Source of the DNA: Fumia xinanensis
GTDB lineage: Bacteria; Bacillota; Clostridia; Oscillospirales; Ruminococcaceae
NCBI RefSeq assembly: GCF_014384905.1
Contig: NZ_JACRSV010000005.1
Span: forward strand, 1-64,000
Direction: 5' to 3'
Length of the DNA: 64,000 bases
The notes below the pieces were generated by a model. That model had not been told where the DNA came from and searched no databases. It worked only from the letters and a program-made list of their open reading frames with translations. Below are positions 46,442-55,535 of the stretch, piece after piece; positions within the stretch are counted from its first letter, which is position 1, and every line of letters starts with the position of its first letter. A program made the translations under genes and the position numbers.

Positions 46442-46669
46442 TTACTCCTCATCCCGCGGCTTGGGATTATCAGTCAACCCGGCAATATAATCGGTGCTGA
46501 CCCCATAAAACTCCGCAATTTCTATGGCAAACTGAAAGGAAAATTTTCTCTCCCCTTGCTCATAACGGACATACGTAGAGGGAGCCACATCCATCATTTT
46601 GGCCACATATTGCTGCGACAAACAGTTTCCTTCCCTCAGTTCCTTCAGTCGCTGGTGAATCATACTCAT
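46442..46669 (-). CDS. XRE family HTH regulator
   Basis: A 75-residue protein that is almost entirely an HTH_XRE domain (LKELREGNCLSQQYVAKMMDVAPSTYVRYEQGER), with an acidic tail. G-rich ribosome site before ATG 46669. Its target is unknown; it is convergent with metY and shares the terminator. Confidence 0.88.
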   Translation of the reverse strand: MSMIHQRLKELREGNCLSQQYVAKMMDVAPSTYVRYEQGERKFSFQFAIEIAEFYGVSTDYIAGLTDNPKPRDEE

Positions 46670-46717
46670 TATTTTCCCCCCCTTTTTATATATTTCCAGT
46701 ATTCACTTCCCATCATT

Positions 46718-47236
46718 TTATCTCTCCTGTGCATAACCCATCCGGCACATGGACCAACTGAGGGAACTTTTTGAGATCCGCTCATAAATATCCCACAAGT
46801 TGTCCACAATCCTCACCTCAACTCGGCGATCAAACAATTCCTGGAACAAATCGTCTACTCGATACTTGGCAATTGGTGTTTGAACCGTTTTAGAAACATA
46901 ATACCCTGCAATATCATCTTGCAATTCAAATCCGGAAGAATCGAACTCATAAAGGTAAAGAACGGTATTTTTCATCATCTGAAACCATTGGCTTTCGATC
47001 ACCACCGTATGTGTTGCCGTTGCAGAAGAAAAATACCTTTCCTGATCTTCCGGCGTTGTATTGATACCGATATGATACGTGATTCTGGGACAATTCCTCG
47101 GAGTCAAAAAATTGGGAAGTCTCCGCTGATCAACCGCCCATACAAGGCCCTGAGTCTGATCCAAGTCTTTCCGCTTCGGAATGCGCGGATAAAATACTCC
47201 TATGTCCTTTTCTTCGCTTACATGGAACAAGCGCAT
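46718..47236 (-). CDS. DUF6886-like protein
   Basis: A 172-residue soluble protein with MRLFHVSEEKDIGVFYPRIP at the start, which resembles DUF6886 (uncharacterised) proteins. The call is tentative. AAAGGGGG before the ATG. The HTH gene starts 49 bases downstream of its stop on the same strand, so they may form an operon. Confidence 0.6.
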   Translation of the reverse strand: MRLFHVSEEKDIGVFYPRIPKRKDLDQTQGLVWAVDQRRLPNFLTPRNCPRITYHIGINTTPEDQERYFSSATATHTVVIESQWFQMMKNTVLYLYEFDSSGFELQDDIAGYYVSKTVQTPIAKYRVDDLFQELFDRRVEVRIVDNLWDIYERISKSSLSWSMCRMGYAQER

Positions 47237-47398
47237 ATTGAAAGCCCCCTTTCCTTTTTTATCTTACCATACTTACAATTTTGATTCCACAGTTTTTTCT
47301 TCTTTGACAATATGAAAAATTGACGCCTAAATCGCCTGCTAATTCCCCATAAACTTACAAAATATTTCATCCAATCTATGACAAGTTTTTTACCGATT

Positions 47399-47438
47399 AT
47401 GCCGTATCCTAGTGAATAGGAATACGGCATATTTTTTT
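47399..47438 (+). terminator. Terminator-like hairpin upstream of spoIIAA
   Basis: ATGCCGTAT-CCTA pairs with TAGG-AATACGGCAT (47399-47430) followed by seven Ts (47432-47438). It lies only 32 bases before spoIIAA and points in the same direction, so it ends some upstream transcript or attenuates the operon. Confidence 0.6.
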
Positions 47439-47469
47439 GGACAAGCTTCATTAATCAGGAGGGATAAAA

Positions 47470-47775
47470 ATGCCTGTCACAACCATATACGAAGATTCAG
47501 TCGTTACAGCGTTTCTGTCGGGGGACATCGACCATCACACCGCCGCCGCTATGAGGGAGACCATCGACCAGACGGTGGAAAGCTCCCTGCCCCAAAAGCT
47601 CATCGTCGACTTCAAGGACGTGACCTTTATGGACAGCAGCGGTATCGGCCTTGTCATGGGCCGCTATAAACTAATGCGCTCGCTAAACGGGGAAATTGAA
47701 GTTCGAAACGTTTCCTCCCACATCAAAAAAGTTATGAAGCTGGCGGGGCTTGACCTGCTGGCCGTCGTCAAATAA
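47470..47775 (+). CDS. spoIIAA: Anti-sigma F factor antagonist SpoIIAA
   Basis: A 101-residue STAS-domain protein with FMDSSGIGL; Ser57 is the residue phosphorylated by SpoIIAB in the family. The unphosphorylated form releases sigma F in the forespore. GGAGGG precedes ATG 47470. First gene of the spoIIA operon; spoIIAB follows 26 bases later. Confidence 0.95.
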   Translation: MPVTTIYEDSVVTAFLSGDIDHHTAAAMRETIDQTVESSLPQKLIVDFKDVTFMDSSGIGLVMGRYKLMRSLNGEIEVRNVSSHIKKVMKLAGLDLLAVVK

Positions 47776-47801
47776 AGTTCGGACAGAAAGGCAGAAATCA
47801 G

Positions 47802-48245
47802 ATGAAAGCAATCAACGAAATGACATTATCTTTTATCAGCCGCTCCGCCAATGAGGGTTTTGCCCGCGCGGCGGTAGCGTCCTTTTTTGTGCAGTTGGAC
47901 CCCACCGTCGAGGAAATGTCCGATATCAAAACCGCTATCAGCGAAGCAGTAACAAATGCAATTGTCCACGGTTACCGGGATAACCTGGGCAAGGTTCAAA
48001 TCCACGCCCGCATCTACCCCGACAATCGCATTTACATAAGAGTGAAAGACCAAGGCTGCGGCATCCCCGACGTGGAAAAGGCAATGGAGCCCCTTTACAC
48101 CACCTGCACAACCGGCGAACGTGCAGGGCTTGGTTTTGCCGTCATGCAGTCTTTTATGGACAAAGTGCGTGTCCGTTCCTCCCCCGGAAAGGGCACCACT
48201 GTTATCCTCACGAAAAAACTCAGCTCCAAACAGCAGAATGCATAA
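47802..48245 (+). CDS. spoIIAB: Anti-sigma F factor/kinase SpoIIAB
   Basis: A 147-residue GHKL-fold serine kinase: N box EAVTNAIVHGYR, G1 box VKDQGCGIPDVE, G2 box ERAGLGFAVM. It binds sigma F and phosphorylates SpoIIAA. Its stop overlaps the sigF start (ATG at 48238, stop at 48243-48245), so the anti-sigma and sigma factors are co-translated. Confidence 0.95.
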   Translation: MKAINEMTLSFISRSANEGFARAAVASFFVQLDPTVEEMSDIKTAISEAVTNAIVHGYRDNLGKVQIHARIYPDNRIYIRVKDQGCGIPDVEKAMEPLYTTCTTGERAGLGFAVMQSFMDKVRVRSSPGKGTTVILTKKLSSKQQNA

Positions 48246-48906
48246 AACTCCCGCGGAAAAAGACGCTTTTGTCGCGGCAAATCTGGGACTTGTCCATTCC
48301 CTGGCCCATCGGCTCAAAGGCAGAGGCATCGAATACGAGGAGCTGTATTCGGCAGGATGTGTCGGCCTAGTCAAGGCCATGGAGGGGTTTGATGAATCCC
48401 GTGGACTCAAATTTTCCACCTATGCCGTTCCCGTAATATTAGGGGAGATGAAGCGCCTCTTTCGCGACGGAGGCTCCGTCAAGGTCAGCCGTTCGTTAAA
48501 AGAGCTTTCCCTTAAGGTGTCAAGAGAACGGGACAAACTGAGCATCTCATTGGGTCGGGAGCCCACGGTGGGCGAACTGTCGGAAGCCCTGGGCGTGGAA
48601 CCGCAGCTTATTTCCGAGGCAATTAATGTGGCCCTCCCCACCATTTCCCTCACCCAGCCGGACGACGACGGAGGCGGGCAGATCGACGTGGAAGTGGAGT
48701 CACCGGAGGAACTCCTCTCCGACCGTCTCGCCCTTCGGGAGGTACTCAAGGAGTTGGACGAAAAAGACCGTTTGCTTCTCGTCATGCGCTATTATAAAAA
48801 CTGGACGCAGACCCAGACGGCTACCTGTCTCGGCATGACCCAGGTGCAGGTTTCCCGCCGGGAAAAGAAGCTTCTTCTCTTTTTACGGGGAAAGCTTTTG
48901 GAATAG
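48238..48906 (+). CDS. sigF: Sporulation sigma factor F
   Basis: A 222-residue forespore sigma factor with regions 2 (YSAGCVGLVKAMEGFDESRGLKFSTYAVP), 3 (REPTVGELSEALGV) and 4 (DRLLLVMRYYKNWTQTQTATCLGMTQVQVSRREKK). ATG 48238 overlaps the spoIIAB end; the frame upstream is only a shadow of spoIIAB. With spoIIAA and spoIIAB it forms the canonical spoIIA operon, evidence for endospore formation. Confidence 0.95.
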   Translation: MHKTPAEKDAFVAANLGLVHSLAHRLKGRGIEYEELYSAGCVGLVKAMEGFDESRGLKFSTYAVPVILGEMKRLFRDGGSVKVSRSLKELSLKVSRERDKLSISLGREPTVGELSEALGVEPQLISEAINVALPTISLTQPDDDGGGQIDVEVESPEELLSDRLALREVLKELDEKDRLLLVMRYYKNWTQTQTATCLGMTQVQVSRREKKLLLFLRGKLLE

Positions 48907-48916
48907 CCCTCCAAAT

Positions 48917-48955
48917 TCGGAATGGCGGAGGACGTTCCCCGCTATTCCGATTTTT
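48917..48955 (+). terminator. spoIIA operon terminator
   Basis: TCGGAAT-GCGG pairs with CCGC-ATTCCGA (one mismatch) followed by TTTTT; 10 bases past sigF. Confidence 0.8.
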
Positions 48956-49012
48956 GAGATATATGATTCAATCGGTTAATTTGAACGTAACTTACCCTCA
49001 CAACTATATTTG

Positions 49013-49044
49013 AAAAACCCGGCGGATTTTTCTCCGCCGGGTTT
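49013..49044 (-). terminator. atp operon terminator
   Basis: AAACCCGGCGGA (49015-49026) and its inverse (49033-49044) with a six-base loop; T-run on the minus strand. Four bases past the atpC stop. Confidence 0.88.
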
Positions 49045-49048
49045 CCTT

Positions 49049-49453
49049 TTACTTCAATTTATTGGCAACGCTGATGCGGTTGAGCGCTGTTTTGAGCTTT
49101 ATCTCTTCGATATCCTGCTCTCGTTTGGACTGCTCCTGCTGGAGCCGCTCCTTCGCCCGATCCGCAGCCTGCTGAGCCCGCTCCACGTCGATTTCGTCCG
49201 CCCACTCACAGGCGGATGTGACGATAGTCGCCGTATTGTCTCCGGTTTTCAGAAATCCTCCCGCAATGGCTGCAAAGCGTTCCCCTTCATCTGTCCGGAT
49301 TTTCAGCGTGCCGATGACAAGAGGGGTCACATAGCGGGAATGGTTCGCCAAGATGCCCACGTCGCCGCTAGTAGTTCGAACCGAAAAGAAGCTGGCTTCC
49401 CCGTCATAAAAAATCCGGTCGGGCGTCACCACCCGCAGTTTGAAATTCGCCAT
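49049..49453 (-). CDS. atpC: F-type ATP synthase epsilon subunit
   Basis: A 134-residue F1 stalk subunit: N-terminal beta domain (LRVVTPDRIFYDGEA, NHSRYVTPLVIG) and a C-terminal two-helix hairpin rich in Arg/Glu (about 88-134). It couples and restrains the rotor. Last gene of the atp operon, ending at the terminator. Confidence 0.93.
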   Translation of the reverse strand: MANFKLRVVTPDRIFYDGEASFFSVRTTSGDVGILANHSRYVTPLVIGTLKIRTDEGERFAAIAGGFLKTGDNTATIVTSACEWADEIDVERAQQAADRAKERLQQEQSKREQDIEEIKLKTALNRISVANKLK

Positions 49454-49544
49454 CCTAACCGCCCATTCCTTTCTGGGAATCTAAAGTTGTTTTTAAAGGC
49501 ATTCGATATCATTGCCGCTATCGTACGAATGGCAAAGCCTCCTT

Positions 49545-50945
49545 TTAGCTTCCGCCCTGCGTCTTCGCCTTCTGAACGGCCTCGTCGATGGTGCCTACAA
49601 ACAGAAACGCCGATTCCGGCAGATCGTCGTGCTTTCCTTCGATGATCTCTTTGAATCCCCGGATCGTCTCTGCGATGGGAACGTATTTCCCCTCCATGCC
49701 GGTAAACTGCTCCGCCACTGTGAACGGCTGGGACAGGAAACGCTGGATTTTCCGCGCCCGGGATACCGTCAGCCGGTCCTCGTCGGACAGCTCATCCATG
49801 CCGAGAATGGCAATGATATCCTGAAGCTCCTTGTACCGCTGCAAAATGGATTGTACCTGCCGGGCCACCTCGTAGTGCTCGTGGCCCACGATTTCCGGCG
49901 TCAGGATGCGCGAGTTAGAGTCCAGCGGGTCCACCGCCGGATAAATGCCCTGGGAAGCAATGTTTCTCGAGAGCACCGTCGTGGCATCCAGATGGGCAAA
50001 GGTGGTCGCCGGAGCCGGGTCGGTCAGGTCGTCGGCCGGAACGTAAACCGCCTGCACCGACGTAATAGAGCCGTTTTTCGTCGAGGTGATCCGCTCCTGC
50101 AATGCGCCCATTTCCGTCGCCAAAGTCGGCTGGTACCCCACCGCAGACGGCATCCGGCCTAAGAGCGCCGAAACCTCCGACCCCGCCTGGGTAAAGCGGA
50201 AAATGTTGTCGATGAAGAGCAAAACGTCCTGATGCTCCTCATCCCGGAAGTACTCCGCCATGGTGAGGCCGGAAAGACCCACCCGCATTCTCGCTCCCGG
50301 CGGTTCGTTCATCTGCCCGTAGACCAGCGCCGTCTTGTTGATGACGCCCGACTCAATCATCTCGTTATAGAGGTCGTTTCCCTCACGGGTCCGCTCGCCG
50401 ACACCGGTGAACACCGAAATGCCGCCGTGCTGGGTGGCTACATTGTTGATAAGCTCCATGATCAGTACGGTTTTTCCAACGCCTGCGCCGCCGAACAGGC
50501 CGATCTTTCCGCCTTTCAGATAGGGCGCGATCAAATCGACCACCTTAATTCCGGTTTCTAGGATTTCGTTGGACGCCCGCTGTTCCTCAAAGCTGGGGGC
50601 TGGGCGGTGAATGGGCAGGCGCTTTTCGGCCTTGGGGGCGGGCTTGTTGTCCACCGGTTCTCCCAGCAGATTGAAAATCCGGCCCAGAGTTTCGTCCCCC
50701 ACTGGAACGGTAATCGGCCCGCCGGTATCGGTGGCATTCAGCCCCCTGGTTAAACCATCGGTAGAACTCATGGAAATACAACGGACCGTATCATCTCCGA
50801 TGTGCTGCGCCACCTCGGCAACCACGATTTTACCGTCTTTTTCGATGTGTATGGCGTTGAGGAGATTTGGAAGGTGCTTCGCGTCGAACCGGATATCCAA
50901 AACCGGCCCGATGATTTGAATGACCTTCCCCACATTTTCTGACAT
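49545..50945 (-). CDS. atpD: F-type ATP synthase beta subunit
   Basis: The 466-residue catalytic subunit: P-loop GGAGVGKTV (near residue 155), GERTREGNDLY, VGLSGLTMAEYFRDEE and QPTLATEMG. All catalytic motifs are intact. It follows atpG by 37 bases. Confidence 0.97.
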   Translation of the reverse strand: MSENVGKVIQIIGPVLDIRFDAKHLPNLLNAIHIEKDGKIVVAEVAQHIGDDTVRCISMSSTDGLTRGLNATDTGGPITVPVGDETLGRIFNLLGEPVDNKPAPKAEKRLPIHRPAPSFEEQRASNEILETGIKVVDLIAPYLKGGKIGLFGGAGVGKTVLIMELINNVATQHGGISVFTGVGERTREGNDLYNEMIESGVINKTALVYGQMNEPPGARMRVGLSGLTMAEYFRDEEHQDVLLFIDNIFRFTQAGSEVSALLGRMPSAVGYQPTLATEMGALQERITSTKNGSITSVQAVYVPADDLTDPAPATTFAHLDATTVLSRNIASQGIYPAVDPLDSNSRILTPEIVGHEHYEVARQVQSILQRYKELQDIIAILGMDELSDEDRLTVSRARKIQRFLSQPFTVAEQFTGMEGKYVPIAETIRGFKEIIEGKHDDLPESAFLFVGTIDEAVQKAKTQGGS

Positions 50946-50982
50946 TTGCTTCCCTCCTGGACTTCTGGGAAACCCCAGAATA

Positions 50983-51840
50983 TTAGCTGGCGGCGTTTGC
51001 CCCCGCCACGATTTCGGTCAGCTCCTGGGTGATCGCCGACTGGCGCGCCCGGTTGTAGCTGAGCGACAGGCTGTCGATCATATCCCTGGCGTTGTTGGTC
51101 GCGGATTCCATGGCTGTCCGCCGCGCCCCCTGTTCCGAGGCGTAGGACTCGACGATGCCGCCGTAGACCATACCGGCGATATACTGGGGGATGATGCTGT
51201 TAAACACCGCCTCCGCCGACGGTTCGTATAAAACCATGGGCTCTATTTTCTTCGGATCCCGCTTTTCCACATGGAGCTCCAGCGGTAATATCCGCATCTC
51301 GGTTGCGATTTGAGTCAGCGGCGTCACAAATTGGGTAAACACAAGATGAACGCTTCCGATCTTTCCTCTGCGGAACAGATTATTCGCTTTTTCGCTGATT
51401 TCAGAAACTACTATCGAATCCAGGTCCTCCGCAATGCCGCTGTAACGTCCAACTATTTGACAGTTTACCCGCTCGTAATGCTCGACGCTTTTTTTCCCGA
51501 TGGCAATGACCATGCCGTTTCGTTTTTCAATTTCCGGGTCGGCCAACTTAAAGACGTTGGAGTTGTATCCTCCCGCCAGCCCTCTATCGCCCGCGATGAC
51601 GATAAAGAGCGGCTTTTTCGACGGATCCGCTGCCGTGTAAATACTGTCCTTGTCCTGCATTTCTGCCGACAGCTCGGAGATGGTCTCGTAGAGAATATTG
51701 AAGAAGGGCCGCGCCCGCTCCGCCCGTTCTTTCGCCTTGCGAAGCTTGGACGAGGAGACCAGTTCCATGGCCTTTGTGATCTGCATGGTGCCTTCCACCG
51801 ATTTGATCCGGTCTTTGATGTCCTTCATCGATGCACTCAT
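50983..51840 (-). CDS. atpG: F-type ATP synthase gamma subunit
   Basis: A 285-residue rotor shaft with long N- and C-terminal helices: MKDIKDRIKSVEGTMQITKAMELVS at the start and ARRTAMESATNNARDMI and RQSAITQELTEIVAGA at the end, the conserved ends of the family. It follows atpA by 18 bases. Confidence 0.95.
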   Translation of the reverse strand: MSASMKDIKDRIKSVEGTMQITKAMELVSSSKLRKAKERAERARPFFNILYETISELSAEMQDKDSIYTAADPSKKPLFIVIAGDRGLAGGYNSNVFKLADPEIEKRNGMVIAIGKKSVEHYERVNCQIVGRYSGIAEDLDSIVVSEISEKANNLFRRGKIGSVHLVFTQFVTPLTQIATEMRILPLELHVEKRDPKKIEPMVLYEPSAEAVFNSIIPQYIAGMVYGGIVESYASEQGARRTAMESATNNARDMIDSLSLSYNRARQSAITQELTEIVAGANAAS

Positions 51841-51858
51841 GGAATCGCCCTCCCTTCC

Positions 51859-53373
51859 TTACTGACGGCCCAAAAATTTTCCGACAAAAGTGCGGAGCAC
51901 TTCATTGAGCCGTTCGGTATTTTCTTTGGTCAAATCCCCCGTCTGACGGATACTATCCGTAATCTCGGGATAAGATTCGTCCACAAAATCGTAGAGCTGC
52001 TGTTCAAATTCGGCAATCTGCTCCACCGGAATCTCCTGCAGGAAATTGTTGATGACCGCGTAGATGATAATGACCTGATGTTCCACCGCAACCGGCGAAT
52101 TTTTGTCCTGTTTTAGCACCTCGACAATGCGGGCGCCCTGATCCAGCCGCTCCTTGGTGTCCTTGTCCAAATCGGAACCAAACTGGGCGAAGGCCTGCAA
52201 TTCCCGGTACTGGGAATAAGCGAGCTTCAACTGCCCCGACACCTTTTTCATCGCCTTGATCTGAGCATTACCGCCGACGCGGGACACCGAAATGCCCGGA
52301 TTGACCGCTGGACGGACGCCTGCGTTAAAGAGCTCCGTCTCCAAAAAAATCTGCCCGTCGGTGATGGAAATGACGTTGGTGGGAATATAGGCCGACACGT
52401 CGCCCGCCTGGGTCTCGATGAGAGGCAGCGCCGTCAGCGATCCTCCCCCCAACTCCGGCGACAGGTTCGCCGCCCGCTCTAACAAGCGGGAGTGGAGGTA
52501 AAACACGTCACCGGGATAGGCCTCCCGTCCCGGAGGCCGCTTTAATAGCAGCGACAGGGCACGGTAAGCCACCGCGTGCTTCGATAAATCGTCGTAAACG
52601 CAGAGGACATCCCGACCTTTGTACATAAAGTATTCGCCCATGGCGCAGCCGGCATAGGGCGCGATATACTGGATGGGCGCCAGCTCGGAAGCCGTCGCCG
52701 ACACTACGATGGTGTACTCCATCGCCCCCGCCCGGGACAAAGAATCCACCACGTTTGCCACTGTCGAGCGCTTCTGCCCGATGGCGACGTAAATGCAGAT
52801 GACGTCCTTGCCCTTCTGGTTGATGATGGTGTCGATGGCAATTGCGGTCTTGCCCGTCTGCCGGTCACCGATTATCAGCTCCCGCTGACCGCGGCCGATG
52901 GGAATCATCGAGTCGATGGCCTTAATACCGGTCTGCAAAGGCCGGTTGACACTTTTGCGCTCGATAATGCCGGGAGCCGGACTCTCGATGGGCCGTTTTT
53001 CCTCGCTGAGCACCGGGCCCTTGCCGTCAATGGGCTCTCCCAAGGGATTCACTACTCTTCCGAGCAGCGCTTCGCCCACCGGCACCGAAACAATCGTCCC
53101 GGTCCGGCGCACTGTATTCCCTTCTTTGATATCTTCGTCGGACCCCAGCAGTACCGCGCCCACAAAATCCTGTTCCAGATTGAGGGCCATGCCGTATATA
53201 TCACCGCCAAAATCTAACAGTTCTCCCGACATGCAGCTTTCGAGCCCATAAACCCGGGCAATTCCGTCACCCACCGTGACGACAGTGCCCACGTCTTTGA
53301 GTTCGGTCTTACTCTCGTAATTTTTAATCTGCGCTTTGATAAGATTGGTAATTTCTTCAGGGCGTAAATCCAT
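51859..53373 (-). CDS. atpA: F-type ATP synthase alpha subunit
   Basis: The 504-residue non-catalytic nucleotide-binding subunit: GDRQTGKTA P-loop (near residue 170), GYNSN-independent alpha signature PAVNPGISVSRVGG, and the N-terminal VGDGIARVYGL barrel. Full length. Confidence 0.97.
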   Translation of the reverse strand: MDLRPEEITNLIKAQIKNYESKTELKDVGTVVTVGDGIARVYGLESCMSGELLDFGGDIYGMALNLEQDFVGAVLLGSDEDIKEGNTVRRTGTIVSVPVGEALLGRVVNPLGEPIDGKGPVLSEEKRPIESPAPGIIERKSVNRPLQTGIKAIDSMIPIGRGQRELIIGDRQTGKTAIAIDTIINQKGKDVICIYVAIGQKRSTVANVVDSLSRAGAMEYTIVVSATASELAPIQYIAPYAGCAMGEYFMYKGRDVLCVYDDLSKHAVAYRALSLLLKRPPGREAYPGDVFYLHSRLLERAANLSPELGGGSLTALPLIETQAGDVSAYIPTNVISITDGQIFLETELFNAGVRPAVNPGISVSRVGGNAQIKAMKKVSGQLKLAYSQYRELQAFAQFGSDLDKDTKERLDQGARIVEVLKQDKNSPVAVEHQVIIIYAVINNFLQEIPVEQIAEFEQQLYDFVDESYPEITDSIRQTGDLTKENTERLNEVLRTFVGKFLGRQ

Positions 53374-53408
53374 CCGGACCTTCCTTTCCCTTTCGATTCA
53401 TTGATAGG

Positions 53409-53951
53409 CTATGCAATCACGCCGCGGATCTGGTGCCGCAAAGCGCTGAGCTTCTCACGCACCGAACCGTTGATTTCCTGATTGTTGTACTTCAATATCA
53501 CGCCGCCGAGGATAGAGGCGTCCACGCTGTTTTGCAGCAAAATCTGTTTCCCCGTAAGCTCCGACAGCTTATCCCGGAGCTTCTGCTTCTGGTTTTCCGA
53601 CATTGCCACCGCTGTGACAGCCTCTACTTCCAGAAGCCCTAAATGCTGGCGATAAAGCGCACCAAACTGGTCTGCAATAGATAAAAACAGCCCCATCCGA
53701 CGCTTATCGGAGAGAATCCGCAAAAAATTATAGAGAATTTCCTCCACGCTTCCCGCAAAGGTCTCTTTTAAAATTTTTTGCTTGTCCCCGGCGTCCATAG
53801 CGGGCGAATCCATCATGGCAAGAAACGCCGGTTCCGCTTGGAAAACCGCTGTCAGTGCATCCAGCTCTGCCTTCACTTGCTCCAGCTTATTTTCTTCCAG
53901 CGCCGACTGAAACAGCGCGTCGCCGTAAATTTTCTCCGCTAATTCTGCCAT
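53409..53951 (-). CDS. atpH: F-type ATP synthase delta subunit
   Basis: A 180-residue peripheral-stalk subunit (OSCP type): helical N-terminal domain (1-105) and a C-terminal segment ILGGVILKYNNQEINGSV typical of the family. It overlaps atpF by 13 bases. Confidence 0.93.
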   Translation of the reverse strand: MAELAEKIYGDALFQSALEENKLEQVKAELDALTAVFQAEPAFLAMMDSPAMDAGDKQKILKETFAGSVEEILYNFLRILSDKRRMGLFLSIADQFGALYRQHLGLLEVEAVTAVAMSENQKQKLRDKLSELTGKQILLQNSVDASILGGVILKYNNQEINGSVREKLSALRHQIRGVIA

Positions 53952-54451
53952 GGCCCGTCACCCACCTTGTCGATGAATTCATCGATCAGCTTCTTGTGGT
54001 CGCCCGCGTCCATCTCTTTTTCCAGCACGTTGGACGCCGCCATAAGCGCGATATCGGCAATCTCGTCCTTGATTTCGTTGACCGCCTTTTTCTTCTCCGA
54101 TTCGATCTGTTCTTCCGCCCGCACCATCATGTTGCTGACGGTGTCTTTGGCGTCGCCAATCATTGATTCGGACCGCAGTTGCGCCCGCTTTGTCGCCGAC
54201 CGGACGATCTCTTCCGCCTCCAATTTGGCGCCGGACAGTTTTTTCTCGTACTGATCCTTCAGTTGATGGGCCTCAGCTTCGGCGGCGTCTGCCTTTTGAT
54301 AGGTTTCTGCCACTTCCTGTTCCCGCATTTCAAACATCTTTTTGACCGGTTTGTAGAGAAACCGCTTGAGGATGAGATAAATCAGGAAGAGGTTTATCAG
54401 CATAAACAGGATTTTCCAAAGGTCGATCGCAAAGACTTCACCTGTCTCCAT
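53939..54451 (-). CDS. atpF: F-type ATP synthase b subunit
   Basis: A 170-residue stator: one N-terminal membrane helix (about 9-30, LWKILFMLINLFLIYLIL) then a long charged coiled coil (about 45-150). Overlaps atpH. Full length. Confidence 0.94.
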   Translation of the reverse strand: METGEVFAIDLWKILFMLINLFLIYLILKRFLYKPVKKMFEMREQEVAETYQKADAAEAEAHQLKDQYEKKLSGAKLEAEEIVRSATKRAQLRSESMIGDAKDTVSNMMVRAEEQIESEKKKAVNEIKDEIADIALMAASNVLEKEMDAGDHKKLIDEFIDKVGDGPWQN

Positions 54452-54490
54452 GCGTTCACCCTCCGTTTCTTGATTTTTTAAGGAAGCGGT

Positions 54491-54757
54491 TTACAGCAAA
54501 TTGACCAATGGGTTAAAAAATAGAAGTGCCAGCGCGATAAACAAACCGTAAATACCAGTGGTTTCCGCTACGCCGCATCCTACGAGAAGAGTCCTGATGA
54601 CGAGTCCCTGGGCCTCCGGCTGACGGCTGACAGCCTCGACTGCCTTGCCCGCCGCAAAACCCTGGCCGATACCGGGGCCGATACCGGCGATAACTGCCAG
54701 CCCCGCGCCGACCGCGGAAGCCGCAACAACAATAGCTTTTGCCAATAATGGATCCAT
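54491..54757 (-). CDS. atpE: F-type ATP synthase c subunit, Na+-binding type
   Basis: An 88-residue two-helix ring subunit. It has Gln32 (GPGIGQG), Val63, Glu65, Thr66, Thr67 and Tyr70 (GVAETTGIYG), with Pro28 also present; these are the positions and residues of the Na+ site in Ilyobacter tartaricus c subunit, whereas H+-type subunits lack the Gln and the ET pair. A Na+-driven ATP synthase is therefore expected. ATG 54757 follows AAGGAAGG at good spacing. Confidence 0.95.
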   Translation of the reverse strand: MDPLLAKAIVVAASAVGAGLAVIAGIGPGIGQGFAAGKAVEAVSRQPEAQGLVIRTLLVGCGVAETTGIYGLFIALALLFFNPLVNLL

Positions 54758-54805
54758 AATAACCTTCCTTTCTATATCCACCCAAAGGGCGACTCTGACA
54801 AATAT

Positions 54806-55519
54806 TTAAGCAGCTGATTCATCCGGCGCACTGTTGCTCACATAGACCATAGTGAGCATACAGAAGATAAACGCCTGCATGAATCCGCTGAACAAATCAA
54901 AGTAAAGGGATAAAATAGCCGGCAGTCCCGCTTGGAAAAGCGGCACCGGCAGATGGATCATCGAGCTTAAGGAAGCAAGTCCAGTGTAAATCAAAGTCAT
55001 GATGATATTTCCACCCACTATGTTTCCGAAATGACGCAGTGCCATTCCCACCGGCGTAGAAACGATGCCTATAAGGTTGATCGGCAGCAAAAGAGGAATT
55101 GGTTCTGCAAAAGACTTCATGTAAGTCTTGAATCCATTAGCCTTAAAGCCCATGTAATGGATAAAGAAAGCAGTCAGCAGCGCCCAGGCTCCTGTCGTGT
55201 TTATGTCCATCGTAGTGGGACGCATCCCAATGAGCCCGATGAGGCTTCCGAATATCGAGGAAGCGAACAGCGCCATAATATACGGCGAAAACCGCATGCA
55301 GTTTTTTCCCATAGTGGTCTCGACTAAATTGTCGATGGTCAGCACCAGCTTTTCGGCGATAATCTGGGTCTTTTTGCGGGGGATTTTCTCCATCTTGTAG
55401 GTCAGCACCTTACAGAGAATAAAAAGTACCGCTGTAATCAGAAATGCATTGACAATAGTTTCATCAATGTGAATTCCCCCAAACAGAGGAATGGTAAAGA
55501 AAATCTTTGGGCCTTCCAC
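54806..55519 (-). CDS. atpB: F-type ATP synthase a subunit
   Basis: A 237-residue, five- to six-helix stator channel: GMALRHFGNIVGG contains the essential Arg facing the c-ring. C-terminal helices carry FSGFMQAFIFCMLTMVYV, typical of the family. It follows the AtpI-like gene by 16 bases. Confidence 0.95.
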   Translation of the reverse strand: MEGPKIFFTIPLFGGIHIDETIVNAFLITAVLFILCKVLTYKMEKIPRKKTQIIAEKLVLTIDNLVETTMGKNCMRFSPYIMALFASSIFGSLIGLIGMRPTTMDINTTGAWALLTAFFIHYMGFKANGFKTYMKSFAEPIPLLLPINLIGIVSTPVGMALRHFGNIVGGNIIMTLIYTGLASLSSMIHLPVPLFQAGLPAILSLYFDLFSGFMQAFIFCMLTMVYVSNSAPDESAA

Positions 55520-55535
55520 CTTTTTTCACCTCCTG

